Assembly: GCA_030142905.1 (NCBI GenBank)
Contig: JASJOG010000137.1
Coordinates: 62,001-126,000 of the forward strand
From: Heliopora coerulea
Lineage: Eukaryota > Cnidaria > Anthozoa > Scleralcyonacea > Helioporidae
DNA: 64,000 bases
Direction: 5' to 3'
Below, one piece after another: positions 21,894-33,660 of this stretch. How positions within the stretch are numbered: position 1 is the stretch's first letter; the number at the start of each line of letters is the position of its first letter. Under the pieces are notes generated by a model, which worked only from the letters and a program-made list of their open reading frames with translations, ran no database searches and was not told the DNA's origin. The position numbers and the translations under genes are program-made.

Positions 21894-23414
21894 GACAAGC
21901 CTTTTGGCCTTTTGGTTTTTAACCCAATATAGTGAATGGCTTAGGGGCATGGAAAAAGTTAAGGTTTGCCGAATGTACTGCATTAAATGATTATGGTAAG
22001 CTTGTTGGTGTATATAAACAAATTTTTATGTAGATATACTGCAATAAACAAAATTTGTATTTATTTATTCACCAAAATACAAGTCCGATGACCGCCGGAC
22101 CTGCCTGACTGCTTCCACCAATTTTTCCCCTAGTTTATGCCCTATTAACATGCACATGAAATCCTTAATAACTGTGGAGTACGGATGGATGCACGAAACT
22201 CGTCAGTCTTCCTCAATTTGAATACACCTTTCACTAATGGCAACCAGGAACACTTCTTCGATGTCAGAGATTCTGCTCTGAGAAATAGAAAATACTCCGC
22301 AATGAATTCGATTGTGAAAAATTTTATACATTTCTAAGTATTTTTTAGAGTGATTCTGGCTCGTGATTGGTTCATTGATGACTGAGGACCTTAGTATGTG
22401 TTATGACTTCGTAGAATATTATATAGGAGGCATCCCCAATCCGATAATATAATGGATCATCTGAACATGCTAACTGCCTACCTGACCAGTTGTTTTACCT
22501 CTTTGGTAACACTTTTCTACAACTTTACCTAGAAAACTAGACGTCTAATCTCTATTCATCTATAAAATTTATTCTAATATGCTGGCCTTTATCAAATTTG
22601 TTTGCTATCCTAATAAATATGAAAATACGACACACCGCTCAAGATTTGTACTGAATATAAACCACTCTTTAACTTGTCTGTGTCATCATAGGTCTCCGAT
22701 TATTTTACTCCAAACGCTACTGGATTTCCTCACGGATGGGAAAACCTCGGGGATCAGGAACGAGTTAAGTTTGTTTGAACTAATTCGTTTCTGTCCGTAT
22801 GTCCTCAACTGTTTTACTCTCGCTGATGCCAGACGATCTTACTTGCCTCTCGAAGGGAAGGAGTTAAATCATTTTCCTATTGTAAGTATTGTATGGGACG
22901 GTATATGTTTTGAGCACTTTAAGCCAAAATATTGGGAAAAAATGTAACTGAATTTAAAAGAAGCCTGGTTTCAACTATCAAATTTTAGAAATGTGGAACG
23001 AAAGAAGGAAAATAACTGATTTCAATATATAGACATATAGAAGTTTATAAATATTTAATAAATACAGAACTCGTGTCCGGGATCTAGATGACAGCCTTCG
23101 CAGTTTAATGACTAGCATTGCAATGCGCGAGATTTACAGGCTCGCATGTTGCATGCTTAATCGAAGGCCTTAGGGTAGCATCTTGTGAAATTCGTGTTGG
23201 TTGGAGGTTAAAATATATGATTCCGACATTAGATCAAAAAACTCCTTAATCAGGTATAAATTCATTTCACGTGGTCGATTGTGAATGCCAATGCAAATAC
23301 TCGTTGAATATTTGACACAAGGTCCGGCTTAACCTTTCATATGAAAATTAGATTTCCATCAAATGCAAATAAGAAACTCATTTTCATATGAAAAGTTTAA
23401 CACCAGATCTCAAC
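21894..23414. other. 1.5 kb without recognisable genes
   Basis: The frame at 22579-22947 (122 codons, plus) has no family motifs. A short palindrome (CATATGAAAA..TTTTCATATG) spans 23339-23390. Nothing else is supported. Confidence 0.5.
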
Positions 23415-23599
23415 AGCCGGTTTCCCTTAGTACATCAGCTGAATTCAACTATCAGAATACTTTGCGGTATTTTCACTTTCAGGCAAACATTGAATTCCCA
23501 AGGCGAATGGAAAGACAATTGCTCTGACTTACATTACAAACAAGATTTCGAAAGGCATTCTGGTAGTTGAATTCAGCAGATGTATAAGAGGAACCGGCC
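23415..23599. mobile_element. Short foldback MITE
   Basis: The outer segments from CCGGTTTCCC through GCTGAATTCAACTATCAGAA are repeated inverted at the right end (about 23545-23599), giving arms of roughly 60 bp with mismatches. It has no coding capacity. Confidence 0.6.
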
Positions 23600-24107
23600 A
23601 TTAAAGTAAAAAATAAGTTAACTCGTTGTTGGACTGTTGGGTTGTACCGACGTATCGTTGACACAGGTTTGATGTCAAAGCTAACTTGGCACAAATCTTG
23701 CTAAAAGGTTAATTGATATATTTTTAAACAGTCAACTGATCCACAGTGTTTATATGAATTGTTATTGAATCCAATGATGCTGGTGTACGTATTCCCTGGA
23801 TTATAATATATCAATTGGTTTTAACTCATCACCTCCAAACAATGGGACATTTCTTTAGAATAGTACTTTTGAATTTTGATGCATCATAGATTATGCTGTG
23901 TGTTGCTATAGCTAGTGTATTTCTGACACTAAATGAAAAGAGACAAAGCATAGAGTTGAAAGTGGTGTCGCAAATTTGTTAAACTGGTGGGAGACCCCCC
24001 GTTTCCACTGTGTGCCAAAAGAGTGGTTATTTCTTTTGGTTGTTCACTAAGCCCTACTTTTTTCTTTATAATACTTCTGTTTATGTTACCAATTTATATA
24101 TATATTT

Positions 24108-24700
24108 CTAAAATTCATTATTAATTCATGAGGAAAAGACAAAAGAAAATCATAAGCGTCTCGGATTTATATATGTGATAAGGATACTTCATACTTGTGC
24201 CTTTTTACGTGAAGAAGAGGTTCAATTTTTTTGGCTTACGAAAGATAAATTTCCAAATTTTCTTCACGAATTAGCGGATTAGGAGGTTCATTTTAGAAGA
24301 CACTTAAAAAACTCGCAGTTCATGCTTTATCGAGTCTAAAACACTCGGCTATCGCCTCGTGTTTTAAATCCTGATAAAGCACTCCTGCTCGGTTTTTAAA
24401 TATTACATATAAAATTCATTAAAAATTCATGAGGAAAATACAAAATATAATCATAACCGTGTCGTGTCTTTATATATGATAAAGACACATGTGACTTTAT
24501 ATGTGAAGAAGAAGTTAGTTTTCTTGACTTAGAAAACATAAATTTTCAAACTTTCTTCGCGAATTAGCTTATTAGGAGGTTCATTTTAGAAGCTAAAAAG
24601 CTCACAGTACGTGCTTTATCGGATCTAAATCACTAGGCTATCGCCTTGTGTTTTAAATCCCGATAAAGCACTTCTCCTCGGTTTTTAAATATTACATACA
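24108..24700. repeat. Diverged tandem duplication of a unit of about 300 bp
   Basis: Unit 1 (24108-24410) and unit 2 (24412-24700) both run from AAAATTCATTA through GGAGGTTCATTTTAGAAG to TCGGTTTTTAAATATTACAT. Each carries an internal palindrome around GCTTTATC..GATAAAGC. The differences are scattered, so the duplication is not recent. Confidence 0.75.
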
Positions 24701-24802
24701 TACATATGTATGTATGTATGTATGTTGGTTCATATTGAGCACTTCATATTGAGCCTCTTGGTTCATGTTGAGCACTCCACTGGATGAGTCATGCCGCTAG
24801 CG

Positions 24803-24970
24803 AATTTTCGCACGCTCACTAGTCTCTAGTTAGAGCACTCTGGCATGGCTTAGATGTACCACAAGTGTGGGACATTTGAGTTGCCTATATAATATAGGCT
24901 TCTCCATCCTGCTCGTCAGCACTACACTGATGAGGTCCAGTAGGCCGAAACGGTTCCGTCTGTAGTTATA
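24803..24970 (+). repeat. Hammerhead-bearing repeat, intact-core copy (retrozyme-like)
   Basis: The repeat runs from GCACGCTCACTAGTCTC to the hammerhead and then into TA-rich DNA. Its inverted, mutated partner is at 17836-17998. It includes a CCTATATAATATAGG palindrome near 24885. It lacks an open frame, as expected of a non-autonomous element. Only one unit is present here, not a tandem array. Confidence 0.7.
24921..24966 (+). ncRNA. Type I hammerhead ribozyme with canonical core
   Basis: Stem I is formed by ACTACA (24921-24926) and TGTAGT (24961-24966). The core CTGATGA is at 24927-24933. Stem II is GGTC/GGCC (24934-24937 and 24943-24946) with loop CAGTA, and GAAA is at 24947-24950. Stem III is ACGG-TT-CCGT (24950-24959). 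The cleavage triplet GTC ends at 24960. All conserved core bases are present, and the open end is at stem I, which makes it type I. The very short stem III is typical of PLE and retrozyme hammerheads. Confidence 0.85.
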
Positions 24971-25024
24971 TACATATATATAACTACATATGTATATATA
25001 TGATGAAATGTTAGATGAAATTTA

Positions 25025-25025
<1 letters not shown>

Positions 25026-25072
<47 letters not shown>
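25026..25072. repeat. (TA)n microsatellite
   Basis: A TA tract bordering the second tRNA-Thr-like foldback on its left. Confidence 0.9.
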
Positions 25073-25125
25073 TGATACTCCAAGTGAACGAATCCAAACC
25101 GGACAAGTAGAGAAAAACTCTTCTT

Positions 25126-25197
25126 GACCGCGGCTCAAATTCGAACCCGCGACCTTCGGTTTGCGCCCTGACGCTCTACCAACTGAGCCACAAGGCC
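25126..25197 (-). tRNA. tRNA-like pseudogene (SINE head)
   Basis: On the minus strand it has the D-arm GCTCAGTTGGTAGAGC and a T-arm CGCGGGTTCGAATTTG. The acceptor ends pair at 6 of 7 positions. The anticodon loop GCGCAAA lacks U33 and the anticodon stem is damaged, so it is not a functional tRNA. Confidence 0.55.
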
Positions 25198-25282
25198 AAG
25201 CCAGGAGCAGGTTACAGGGTGACAGTATTTGTATTTGATATTTCGAAACTAATTAGTTTCCACGACGGCCTTCTCCTGGGTT

Positions 25283-25354
25283 GACCTTGTAACTCAGTTG
25301 GTAGAACGTCGTACTAGTAAACCGAAGGTTGCGGTTCAAGTCCCAGCCGCGGTC
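25283..25354 (+). tRNA. tRNA-Thr(AGT)-like pseudogene, inverted partner
   Basis: This is the mirror copy of 25126-25197. The loop CTAGTAA has U33 and anticodon AGT (Thr). The D-stem (ACTC/GAAC) and anticodon stem carry mismatches. It forms the right arm of the foldback element. Confidence 0.5.
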
Positions 25355-25415
25355 AAGTAGAACTTTTCTCCACTTGTCCGGTATGGGTTTGTTCCCTTGG
25401 AGTAGCGCTAATATA

Positions 25416-25909
25416 TATATAACCTTGTTCTTTACCCAAGTACTTAATCCCACATAATTACTTAATTTTCATTATTTTCGTCTAGTTTTATATGACTTAT
25501 GATAAAACACTGTCTGTTTGCATTAATCAACACTTAACAAACTCTTTCTAGTAAAAGGCTAGCAACTGATACAGAATGACTTCTTGTTTGAAAAATTAAG
25601 ACTATCCAACATCCATCAATCTAACAGATTAATTGTCAATAACGGATGAAGTTAAAGGTTACACAACAGATAATCATGTATCTATTACATTAAATATCAC
25701 TGCACGTCTAATTCTAGTATAGAGCACGAAACATTCAGTCAATTTGCGATACATTTGCATACCAATCTTTGTGGTAGTCCCCAAATTTAATCACACTATA
25801 TTTACGTCATGAGGATATAGGTTGGTGACTCTTTCCGAGAGCCTCAGATACAGTTGATTATAGCCTTCTGTGGTCCAAGTTTAATAACATTACCGATATT
25901 GTGTAAAGG
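25416..25909. other. Downstream flank of the homeobox gene
   Basis: This is probably 3' UTR plus intergenic DNA of the minus-strand homeobox gene. No clear polyadenylation site was fixed and no other feature was recognised. Confidence 0.4.
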
Positions 25910-28344
25910 TTACTCAGGTTTGGTCGCTTCGTTGTTCGAGCTAATGGTAGATGTTTGGAAGTCCGATGATTTATCCGGTGCAGGTTCTTCCTGGGCTTGT
26001 TCTTCCTGCCTCCATTTCATTCTCCGATTCTGAAACCAAACTTTTACCTGGTTATCGGAAAGACCAAGCATGGAGGCAAGCTGGTGACGATCACCTTTCG
26101 TCAAGTACTTCTGGACCTGAAAGCGTTTCTCCAGTCCTTTGCGTTGCAGATTGGAGAATACAGCCCGAGTCCATGGTCTGCGTGGTTTACGTTGTTTAGG
26201 TTGGGAATACAGGACGCTTGGGGGCTCCACATATGTAACACCGTCTGAAATAAAATAACTTAAAGAATCACAACCTTCAGTTTTATCAAGAGGAAGGATA
26301 ACTCCTGCTAAGATAGCAACTATTTTGTAAAAAATAAATCTAACATGCGTGACTATAAAAGACAAAATATCTGATATGTATAGAATGATTGCTGTTTTGT
26401 AATACGCACGCGCAATTTCAAAGTGAATAAACAATTATAAATTAGGTGGAAAATAACGATAAACCGTATCAAAGTCCCGACTGATTATAATTATAGGCTT
26501 AGCCGAGGTGAAAGACAGAGATTTTGTGCTACTTAATTTAAGTCTGTAACCCACCTTTTAACGAGTGTCTCCAAGCCGTTTGCTGTCGATAAAGTGAGTA
26601 CAAATATTGATGGTAGAACTTGGTAGTGATGGGCTTACACGGATAAACGGCTGAAAATTCACAGCACCCTGGAAGCATAACAGGAATACCCTTAGATTAG
26701 AGCAATTAAAATTGATAAGAGTAAGAGATAAAAAAGAAAAAAAGTTTTTGTAATGTTTAGTAATTTTATGAACCTAAACATGGCGAAACTAAATCTACGT
26801 TGTTGGAATAATCTGAACAGTGAATCAGTAAACCAAAAATTTTAATCAATTTACCGGTATTCTCATTAGTTTGAAAAGTTAAAACTTATACATGTATTTA
26901 ACTTTGACGACTTCAGGTCATCATTCTCAATTTCATCCGATCAAAATGCTGAAATAATTAGTAACTGAGTATAACAGGGTTTATGATTTCCAGTGTCAAG
27001 GTACCAAAACAACATAACTCCAAAATCGACATCTCGACAGGTTTTCATGACTTGGTTTTGGTTGGGCTTTATGAAAATAGAAATCCAATGCTTCGGAAAA
27101 GACATCAAACCTCAAGAGATTTTACATAAGTATAAGCTGAACATGTGATGCTAGTGTGATAAGAATTCAAAAATATAGTATTGAATGGATATCATTTTCT
27201 CAACAGAATCGTACAACTCGAAATGCAACTACTTTCATGATTACATAAGAGATTAGGGTTTAATGCAGTATTCGTATGGAAAGCCAGCTATTGAAGAGTC
27301 CGACTTAAAATGTTGTCAGCTGGCCCATGAAGAATGAAATAAGAGTTGTTTGAAAGTCCATCTTAACCTCACTAGTCTAAAACGATATCGAGATGCAGTT
27401 AGCACAAGCTTTTGTAGCAAACATCGCTGGATTTGAAATATATACACAAAATTACGAATTTGGTAATTCTTTTTAAATGAATTTTAGTGACTGCTAGCAA
27501 CATCAGTAAATTGATTGGTCACTCCTTTTTCTTCTTCTCTATAACTATATGAACTAAAGCACAGATCGGTGTTTGAGGGTCATCCATACAATGATAACCA
27601 AAGGAACGAATTCTCGTGCGCATTTTATAACTCGAGGTAAGGCTTCTCTTGTCTTATCGCTTCTTTTTAATGCTTTTGTGATCAACAGAGTGAGATGTGA
27701 TGGTAATCTTGGTCATCTCAGGCATGACGCTTTAGATTCAAAGGAAGACGCTGCATTCATGTTTATCTTTTAAGATTACAAAACTCGTTCAACTCATAAA
27801 CAATCACATGCGACTGGCAACAAATCTTGCTCAAAATATAAAAAGTATGCAAGATTTCAATGCTAAACCACATTTGGGTAATAGAAGTGTAAATAGACTC
27901 TGGCATTCGGAAAACCTTGCCCTGACTTTCAACTATACATTTTAGTTAAAAGAATTTTTTTATAATTTTACCCCAAAGATGTGAAGGACATTTCATACTT
28001 ATTTCACCAAGAACTCTAAAGCTTTCCAAGTGGTACTTTTCATGCGATGACTCGTATAACTAATTTATCTGTCAAACACCGATTTCATTTTAGATTATAC
28101 TGGATACGTATCAGTGTTTCGAACCTGTGATACATGCGTCCGGTTCTTCTCGATGTCCACTCGCTGCCATAATGTGTTGGACATTGTACGTCTTCATAGG
28201 GATATCTGTGTGAATTCCTTGATCAACGGGACCTCTAAATGAGCTCTTTGGAAGCGCTGTAGCACTACGTTTATGTTCCAAAATGTCTTTGATGAAGAAA
28301 GAACGGATCCTCTCCGAAGGGGTACTCTGAACAAAACCTTCCAT
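25910..28344 (-). CDS. H2.0/HLX-type homeobox transcription factor, three exons
   Basis: Exons on the minus strand are 28344-28125, 26668-26555 and 26244-25910. The junctions (donors G|GTTCGA and G|GTGGGT; acceptors TTCCAG|GG and TTTCAG|AC) are both phase 1 and keep one frame, giving 222 residues. Residues 16-22 (FFIKDIL) form an eh1 motif, the Groucho-recruiting repressor peptide. The homeodomain is about residues 134-193, with [15 protein letters not shown] in helix 1, [16 protein letters not shown] in helix 3, Gln at homeodomain position 50 and WFQN intact. The pattern [16 protein letters not shown] fits HLX proteins best; DBX and BARH types are the next alternatives. The protein should act in the nucleus as a DNA-binding, probably repressive, developmental regulator. 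The start is the first ATG of exon 1, 15 codons before eh1. It is much shorter than vertebrate HLX, lacking long low-complexity linkers. No promoter element was identified. Confidence 0.88.
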
Positions 28345-31300
28345 TTCTGGTAATGGGTTTGATACAACTGACCGAGGGACAGTTTAAGAAAAACCAACAA
28401 TACAGTTCGAGCGCTGGTATAAATTGTAAAATAAGAAAGAACTAAGACTTTTCTGTGTTTAAGAGGAAATGTGAGTTTACACAAGTATCCATGATTGACA
28501 GGATATAAAGACCATATAGAATACTTATCTTGTCTGCCCATTTGATTTCCTTTTATGATAAAACAAACCTCCCCTAACCAAACATGTAAATGGGTTTCTA
28601 ATGGTGGTCATGCTTATACAACTGCAGAAAGCCTTTTTACTATTCGATGCTGTTGAAGTTACACGAGAATACGCTTGTCAGGACCGAAACTGCATCAGTT
28701 CGACACGATTCTTATCTGCAAGTTTGTTGTATTAATTTTGAGTTTTCATAGAAACAATGTTTATCCTTTTCCACGCGTTTCTAATGAAATGTCACATTTT
28801 AGCTGAGTTCGCATTCAGTCACCAGTCTGCTATTATTATTTCATCAAGTTGTCAACGACAAAGCCATTACTCACGCCATTAAAACCCTTCTATTATTACA
28901 GTTTGTCGCGGTAACAAACAAACGGGATAACATCCCTATTGTCAGTCTCGCTGCTTTCAGGCATTCTATTTATTCAGCTAATTACTATTATGGACAAAAA
29001 GTACCATAATGGGCTTAAGATGAGGATGCGCTTGTATCCCCAACTTATATCTTGCATGGAGTGGTGAACCCAGAACGCTTCAATCATTCAACTCTTCGTT
29101 TTCTATATAGTACTCAGGGATGAGCCATAAAATTAACATTAACATGAGATATTTTATTATCTAGCGTTGATAAGTCGTGTTAATTCAGCTGATGAAAAGG
29201 TTTACATATAGACCGACCATTGTTTCTATACCTGCAATGAGCGTGCATGCACAAGTTTGTATACTGAATCACCGACTGCCATTATGGCAGTTTACATAAA
29301 TTTCTTTTCTCTCGTCAGTAAAAGTTAACTTCTTCAATGAGGTCAACCCAATAGATTGATGTTGCGATGAGTTTTTGATGACTACCCAGTGTAATTTTCT
29401 CAAAATTTGCCTATATAAAATGTTGTGAGTTGCCAAGGACAGCATGGGAGTAGCAGGTGCGATTGATCAATTGAACAAGAGTTTTGTACAGCGTATTTTT
29501 ACTTCAGAAGAAAGATTCCATCAAGATACGTCAATCACTAAAAACACAATTACAGAGAGCTGTTGTTGTTCACCTCCATTAAAAAAAGTATGCGCTTTCA
29601 AATTTTAACTGTAAATGTTACGGAACTGTATCAAACGTAATAGCCAAAGAGATAGAAAAAGCTCCAAATCTATTTAACAATGAATATTTAGCGGTGTCTT
29701 ACGTTGTCAGGGCTCTGCTGTTTCTTATTCATAGCATAACTCAATATAAACATCGCATGGTCGTTTACAAAATTCCGCCCATACAGATCGTACAATGTTT
29801 TCTTTGGAAGGCTATAGCCAACATTACACTCACAAAGCTAATGGCTGTTGCATTTCTAAAAGGGCTTGGGTATGTTATGTTATGCTTGGTTTATGGGTAA
29901 AGTGTTACTCCCAATACGTTTCTATAGTTTTGAACGCCATGTTTGAGGCAATTCCGATTCATGTTCGAAAACAATGGAAAGGCCAGTTTGGCCAGACACA
30001 ATGTTTGAATTTTTAGCAATACCATAAAGACACGGACTTACGCCTTACATGTATATACCTCTTTGCAGATAATCTGGGGTCTGAGGGTCACCCAAACTTC
30101 AAATGTTCGATCCACAAACTGCAAATCTCATTCGTATTTCTGGTGAGATATACTTGTGTCTCATTAGATGGGATCCCGGAGTCGATACGCAATGCTACAC
30201 TTACTATGCTAACTTTCCGATAACGAGATTCAGGTCATTCTAATCTCATACTTTTGAAAATGTCACATTAAAATTCCAATTCTTTTTTCCCCAGTAAAAA
30301 ACATCAGCAGAAGCTCGTCATTAAGGTGATACTAAATATGAAATCAAAATATAAATCATGCACTCTTCCTGGCTACGCGATTGGGAATTAATGCTTTTAG
30401 AATTTTGAGTCTAGTCTGCCAAAATGAAGTATCAGTTGATATCGGCTTATCTCGAAATGACTTAAACGACCTGCGGTTCTATGCGTGTTCAATATCGCTG
30501 TGTCGGCGAAAGCAAACAAGCGGAAGTACAACTATGAAGGCAATTTGTCTCCTCATAGATAAGTTTGAGGTTTCATGTTATTGTCTGCTTAATCAATAAA
30601 CACATCTGGGATAAAACAATACATTTCCATCCGTCTCGTATTGACCATTATGTCCACTTTCAAGACCAGTCATCTCAGTATGTCTCATGTTTGCTGTTGT
30701 TGTGTCTTTCCTTCCGCTGTTGGTGTTTTTCTAACCACGTATGGGCGTCTGTATGAACCTATGTTTGACCTATGAATGGAATGTTTGGGTACATACAGGT
30801 TTTTCTCTGACGATATGGTCTGAACTAAAACGGAAGGCACTTTAAATGACATATACTTTTGAAAACGAGCTTGGAAAACGTTTATTCTGTTAAATATATT
30901 AGAATAAGGTTAGAATGCTTCGGCTAAGCTGCTTTTTTCTTGAATAAAAATCAAATAATTTTGGAGAGGTCATTGCTAAGCTAAACTGTTGATTATTAAA
31001 TATATATTGGAATAAAAAAACAGAAAGAACAGGTTTCAACAAACCTCCTCTAAAGCAAACATTGCATGGATACACATTGCAGTACAATTTCACAGCTGGC
31101 TCATTAATAATTCACGAAACAAAACTCCAGAAAAAGGAAAATTACGGAAAGTAGAACCCTCAATTTGACTTATTATTTGAAAATACTTTGTTTTATCCTC
31201 CCAAGCAACGTGTGTGAGGATTTCATCCTTCGTGAAAAGATTAAAAGGTTAAAACCTGGCAATGGTTGCTTAGCAACAATTCAGTGAAAACGAAAAGTGG

Positions 31301-32404
31301 TCAGAAACGGTAGAGAGAAAGAGTATTTACGAGACAAATTTTGATGCGAGACATTTCTGTGCCACGGTGGTTTATGTACCATCGAGAGACTTCTAAGCCA
31401 GGTGGTGTAGAAATGTACCGACCGGAATACTTCTCTTGTTTACGAGGCCGTATTTGGTACCAAACGTCTTTCAAGTGTACTTCCAATGAAAATTTTGAAC
31501 TATTTTTCTTTAGTTTGTCAATATATAGAGCAATATATGTAATAATCAATCCTTCCATCTCTGGAAATGTGCAAGTTATTTTTTCCGAGACAGTACTCGG
31601 AAGGATCTTGAGGACTTCCATCTTCACCATCTCATCTTCATATCTCGGGCAAATGACAAATATTATCTGTCGTATAATAACGGAAGTTACAGGACTTCCA
31701 GGACTAACTCAACCATGTTCTTTTTCCTATGTTAATTTAATTAAAAAATGGAATAGATAACGTACTAGTTTGACATTTTCCGCTTCGACCAGGCAAGCTA
31801 GCAAGTGAAAAAGGAATAGAGGAATTTCAAAGAATTGGGGTCTTAGTAAAAAGCAAAACATTAAACGTCCATCATAGTTGGACTTATACGGCCTGTACAA
31901 TTAAACCGACTAGAGTTGGCATTCCTAGCCAAAACATTAAACCATATTTAGTAAATACTATCAATTGTGTTGCTCATTAAAAACGCAGCTCCGGCTCATC
32001 CACTCGCCCAGGAAACCTTTGCAGCCCGAGTATGAAACCCCTGCCTCAAATTAAAGAGCTAATTGTCGGAGATCTACTGGTAATAAGTTTACCTATGTAC
32101 ATTGAAGAACTGAAAATATCCGCACACGATCTACCGTTCGATATTACTATTAAGTATGAACGAAACAAGATGATAGTACTATGAATGGTAAAAAAACAGA
32201 GATTAATGGCTATGATCTCGCAAAACGGAACAGAAATCGAAATGTCGATGATGTTTCCATTTACATTAAAGTTCACTCTATTTGCACCATGTAAAAGTTG
32301 CACTTCATGCATCATAATCTTAAGACAATTTGCATAGTGTTCAGCAAATTTAAAAACTTAATTATCGCCTCGTGGCATTGACCAACTAATTCAAATGTAA
32401 AGGG
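28345..32404. other. 4 kb without recognisable genes
   Basis: This lies upstream of the homeobox gene and may hold its regulatory DNA. Frames at 28194-28541, 29694-30016, 30381-30756 and the overlapping opposite-strand pair at 31301-31760 lack family motifs and are not claimed. No long inverted repeats or microsatellites were noticed. Confidence 0.5.
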
Positions 32405-32480
32405 ATTCAGTCACCTTGAAAAGCTTATACCTCAGAAAAACAATTTCTGAGCCCTAGACGGGAATCGTCCTTCGGACTGG
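32405..32480 (-). repeat. Half of a tRNA-like foldback SINE
   Basis: The segment AAAAGCTTATACCTCAGAAA..TTTCTGAG followed by CCCTAGACGGGAATCG matches the left end of the 17563-17774 element. It is truncated beside the minisatellite. Confidence 0.55.
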
Positions 32481-32559
32481 TGCTATCTTGAATATCTTTG
32501 AAAAACTCACTCGTGCGATGATTTTACCTAAACTGCTATTTATGAAGCTACCTCTACAA

Positions 32560-33445
32560 TACAACCATGACTGCCACTACCACTGCCACTGCCACAGTCC
32601 CTCCCAGTACTACCACTACTACCAGTATCACTACCACTACCACTACCATTGCCGCTCTCACTGCCACTACCATTGCGCCACTGCCTCTACCACTACCACT
32701 GCCACTGCCACTTCCACTGCCACTACAACTACCACCGCCACTACCACTACCACTACCGCTGCCACTGCCACTGCCATTAACACTGCCACTATCACTGCTA
32801 CTACCATTACCGCTGCCAGTGCCACTACCACTACCGCTACCACTACCACTACAACTCTTACTACCACTAAAACTCCTACTACCACTACTACTATCACTGC
32901 CACCACCGTTGCCACGACCACTAACATTACCATTAACACTGTCACTGCCACTCTCACTACCACTACTACTACCACTACCACTGCCACTGTCACTGTCACT
33001 GCCACTGCTAATGCCACTGCCACTGTCACTACCACTGCCACTACCACTGCCATTACCACTATCACTGCTACTGTTACTGCCACTGCCACTACCCTACCAC
33101 TGTTGACTGCCACTGCCACTGTCATTGTCACTGTCACTGTTACTGTTACTGTCACTGCCACTACCACTGCCACTACCACTGCCACTACCACTGCCACTAC
33201 CACTGCCACTGCCACTGTTACTTCTACTACTACCATTACCACTACCATTACCACTGCCATTACCACTGCCACTACCACCACTATTATCTCTACCACTAAC
33301 AATGCCACTACCACCACGACTGCTACTGCCACTGCCACTAAAACTACTACCACCACGATTGCCTTTACCCATATCACTACCAAGACTACCACTATTATGA
33401 CTACCGCTATCACAACCACGAGTACCACCACCACTACTACCAATG
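32560..33445. repeat. ACTGCC/ACTACC minisatellite
   Basis: About 890 bp of triplet-phased ACT, GCC, ACC and TGC units, arranged as alternating hexamers with scattered substitutions. The array keeps frames open on both strands (Thr/Ala and Pro/Leu on plus; Val/Ala and Gly/Ser on minus), so the very long frames here are composition artefacts. No promoter or splice context supports a real protein. Confidence 0.9.
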
Positions 33446-33539
33446 GAAAGGAAAGAAAGGGGAAGGAAAGCCAGCATAATGATAAACGAACCACCGAGCG
33501 ACCTACTAAGCAAATGAATTATCCAACGGATGAAGTGAT

Positions 33540-33660
33540 GGATGAATGGAATGGAATGAAATGAATGAATGAACGAATGAATGAAGGAACAAATGAACGG
33601 ATGAATGAATGAACGGATGAATGAATGAATGAATGAGCGAGCAAGCGTGCGAGTGAATGG
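33540..33660. repeat. GAAT/GAAC tetranucleotide repeat
   Basis: A GAATGAATGAAC-type repeat directly follows a GGAAAGGAA tract downstream of the minisatellite. Confidence 0.85.

Larger units (their letters stand above)
25076..25415. mobile_element. Second foldback of paired tRNA-like SINEs
   Basis: The ends TACTCCAAGTGAACG and the inverse of GTTCCCTTGGAGTA pair, as do the inner GGACAAGTAGAGAAAA segments. Each arm contains a 72-nt tRNA-like body ending GCCGCGGTC. The organisation is the same as at 17020-17520 but the tails differ. It again lies beside TA-rich simple repeats. Confidence 0.75.

Noticed and set aside
24700..24725. CRISPR-like short repeats
   Set aside because: It is a simple TATG microsatellite without spacers, in an evidently eukaryotic sequence.
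31301..31760. Overlapping opposite-strand frames of 109 and 139 codons
   Set aside because: No recognisable motifs on either strand, and the overlap suggests chance openness.
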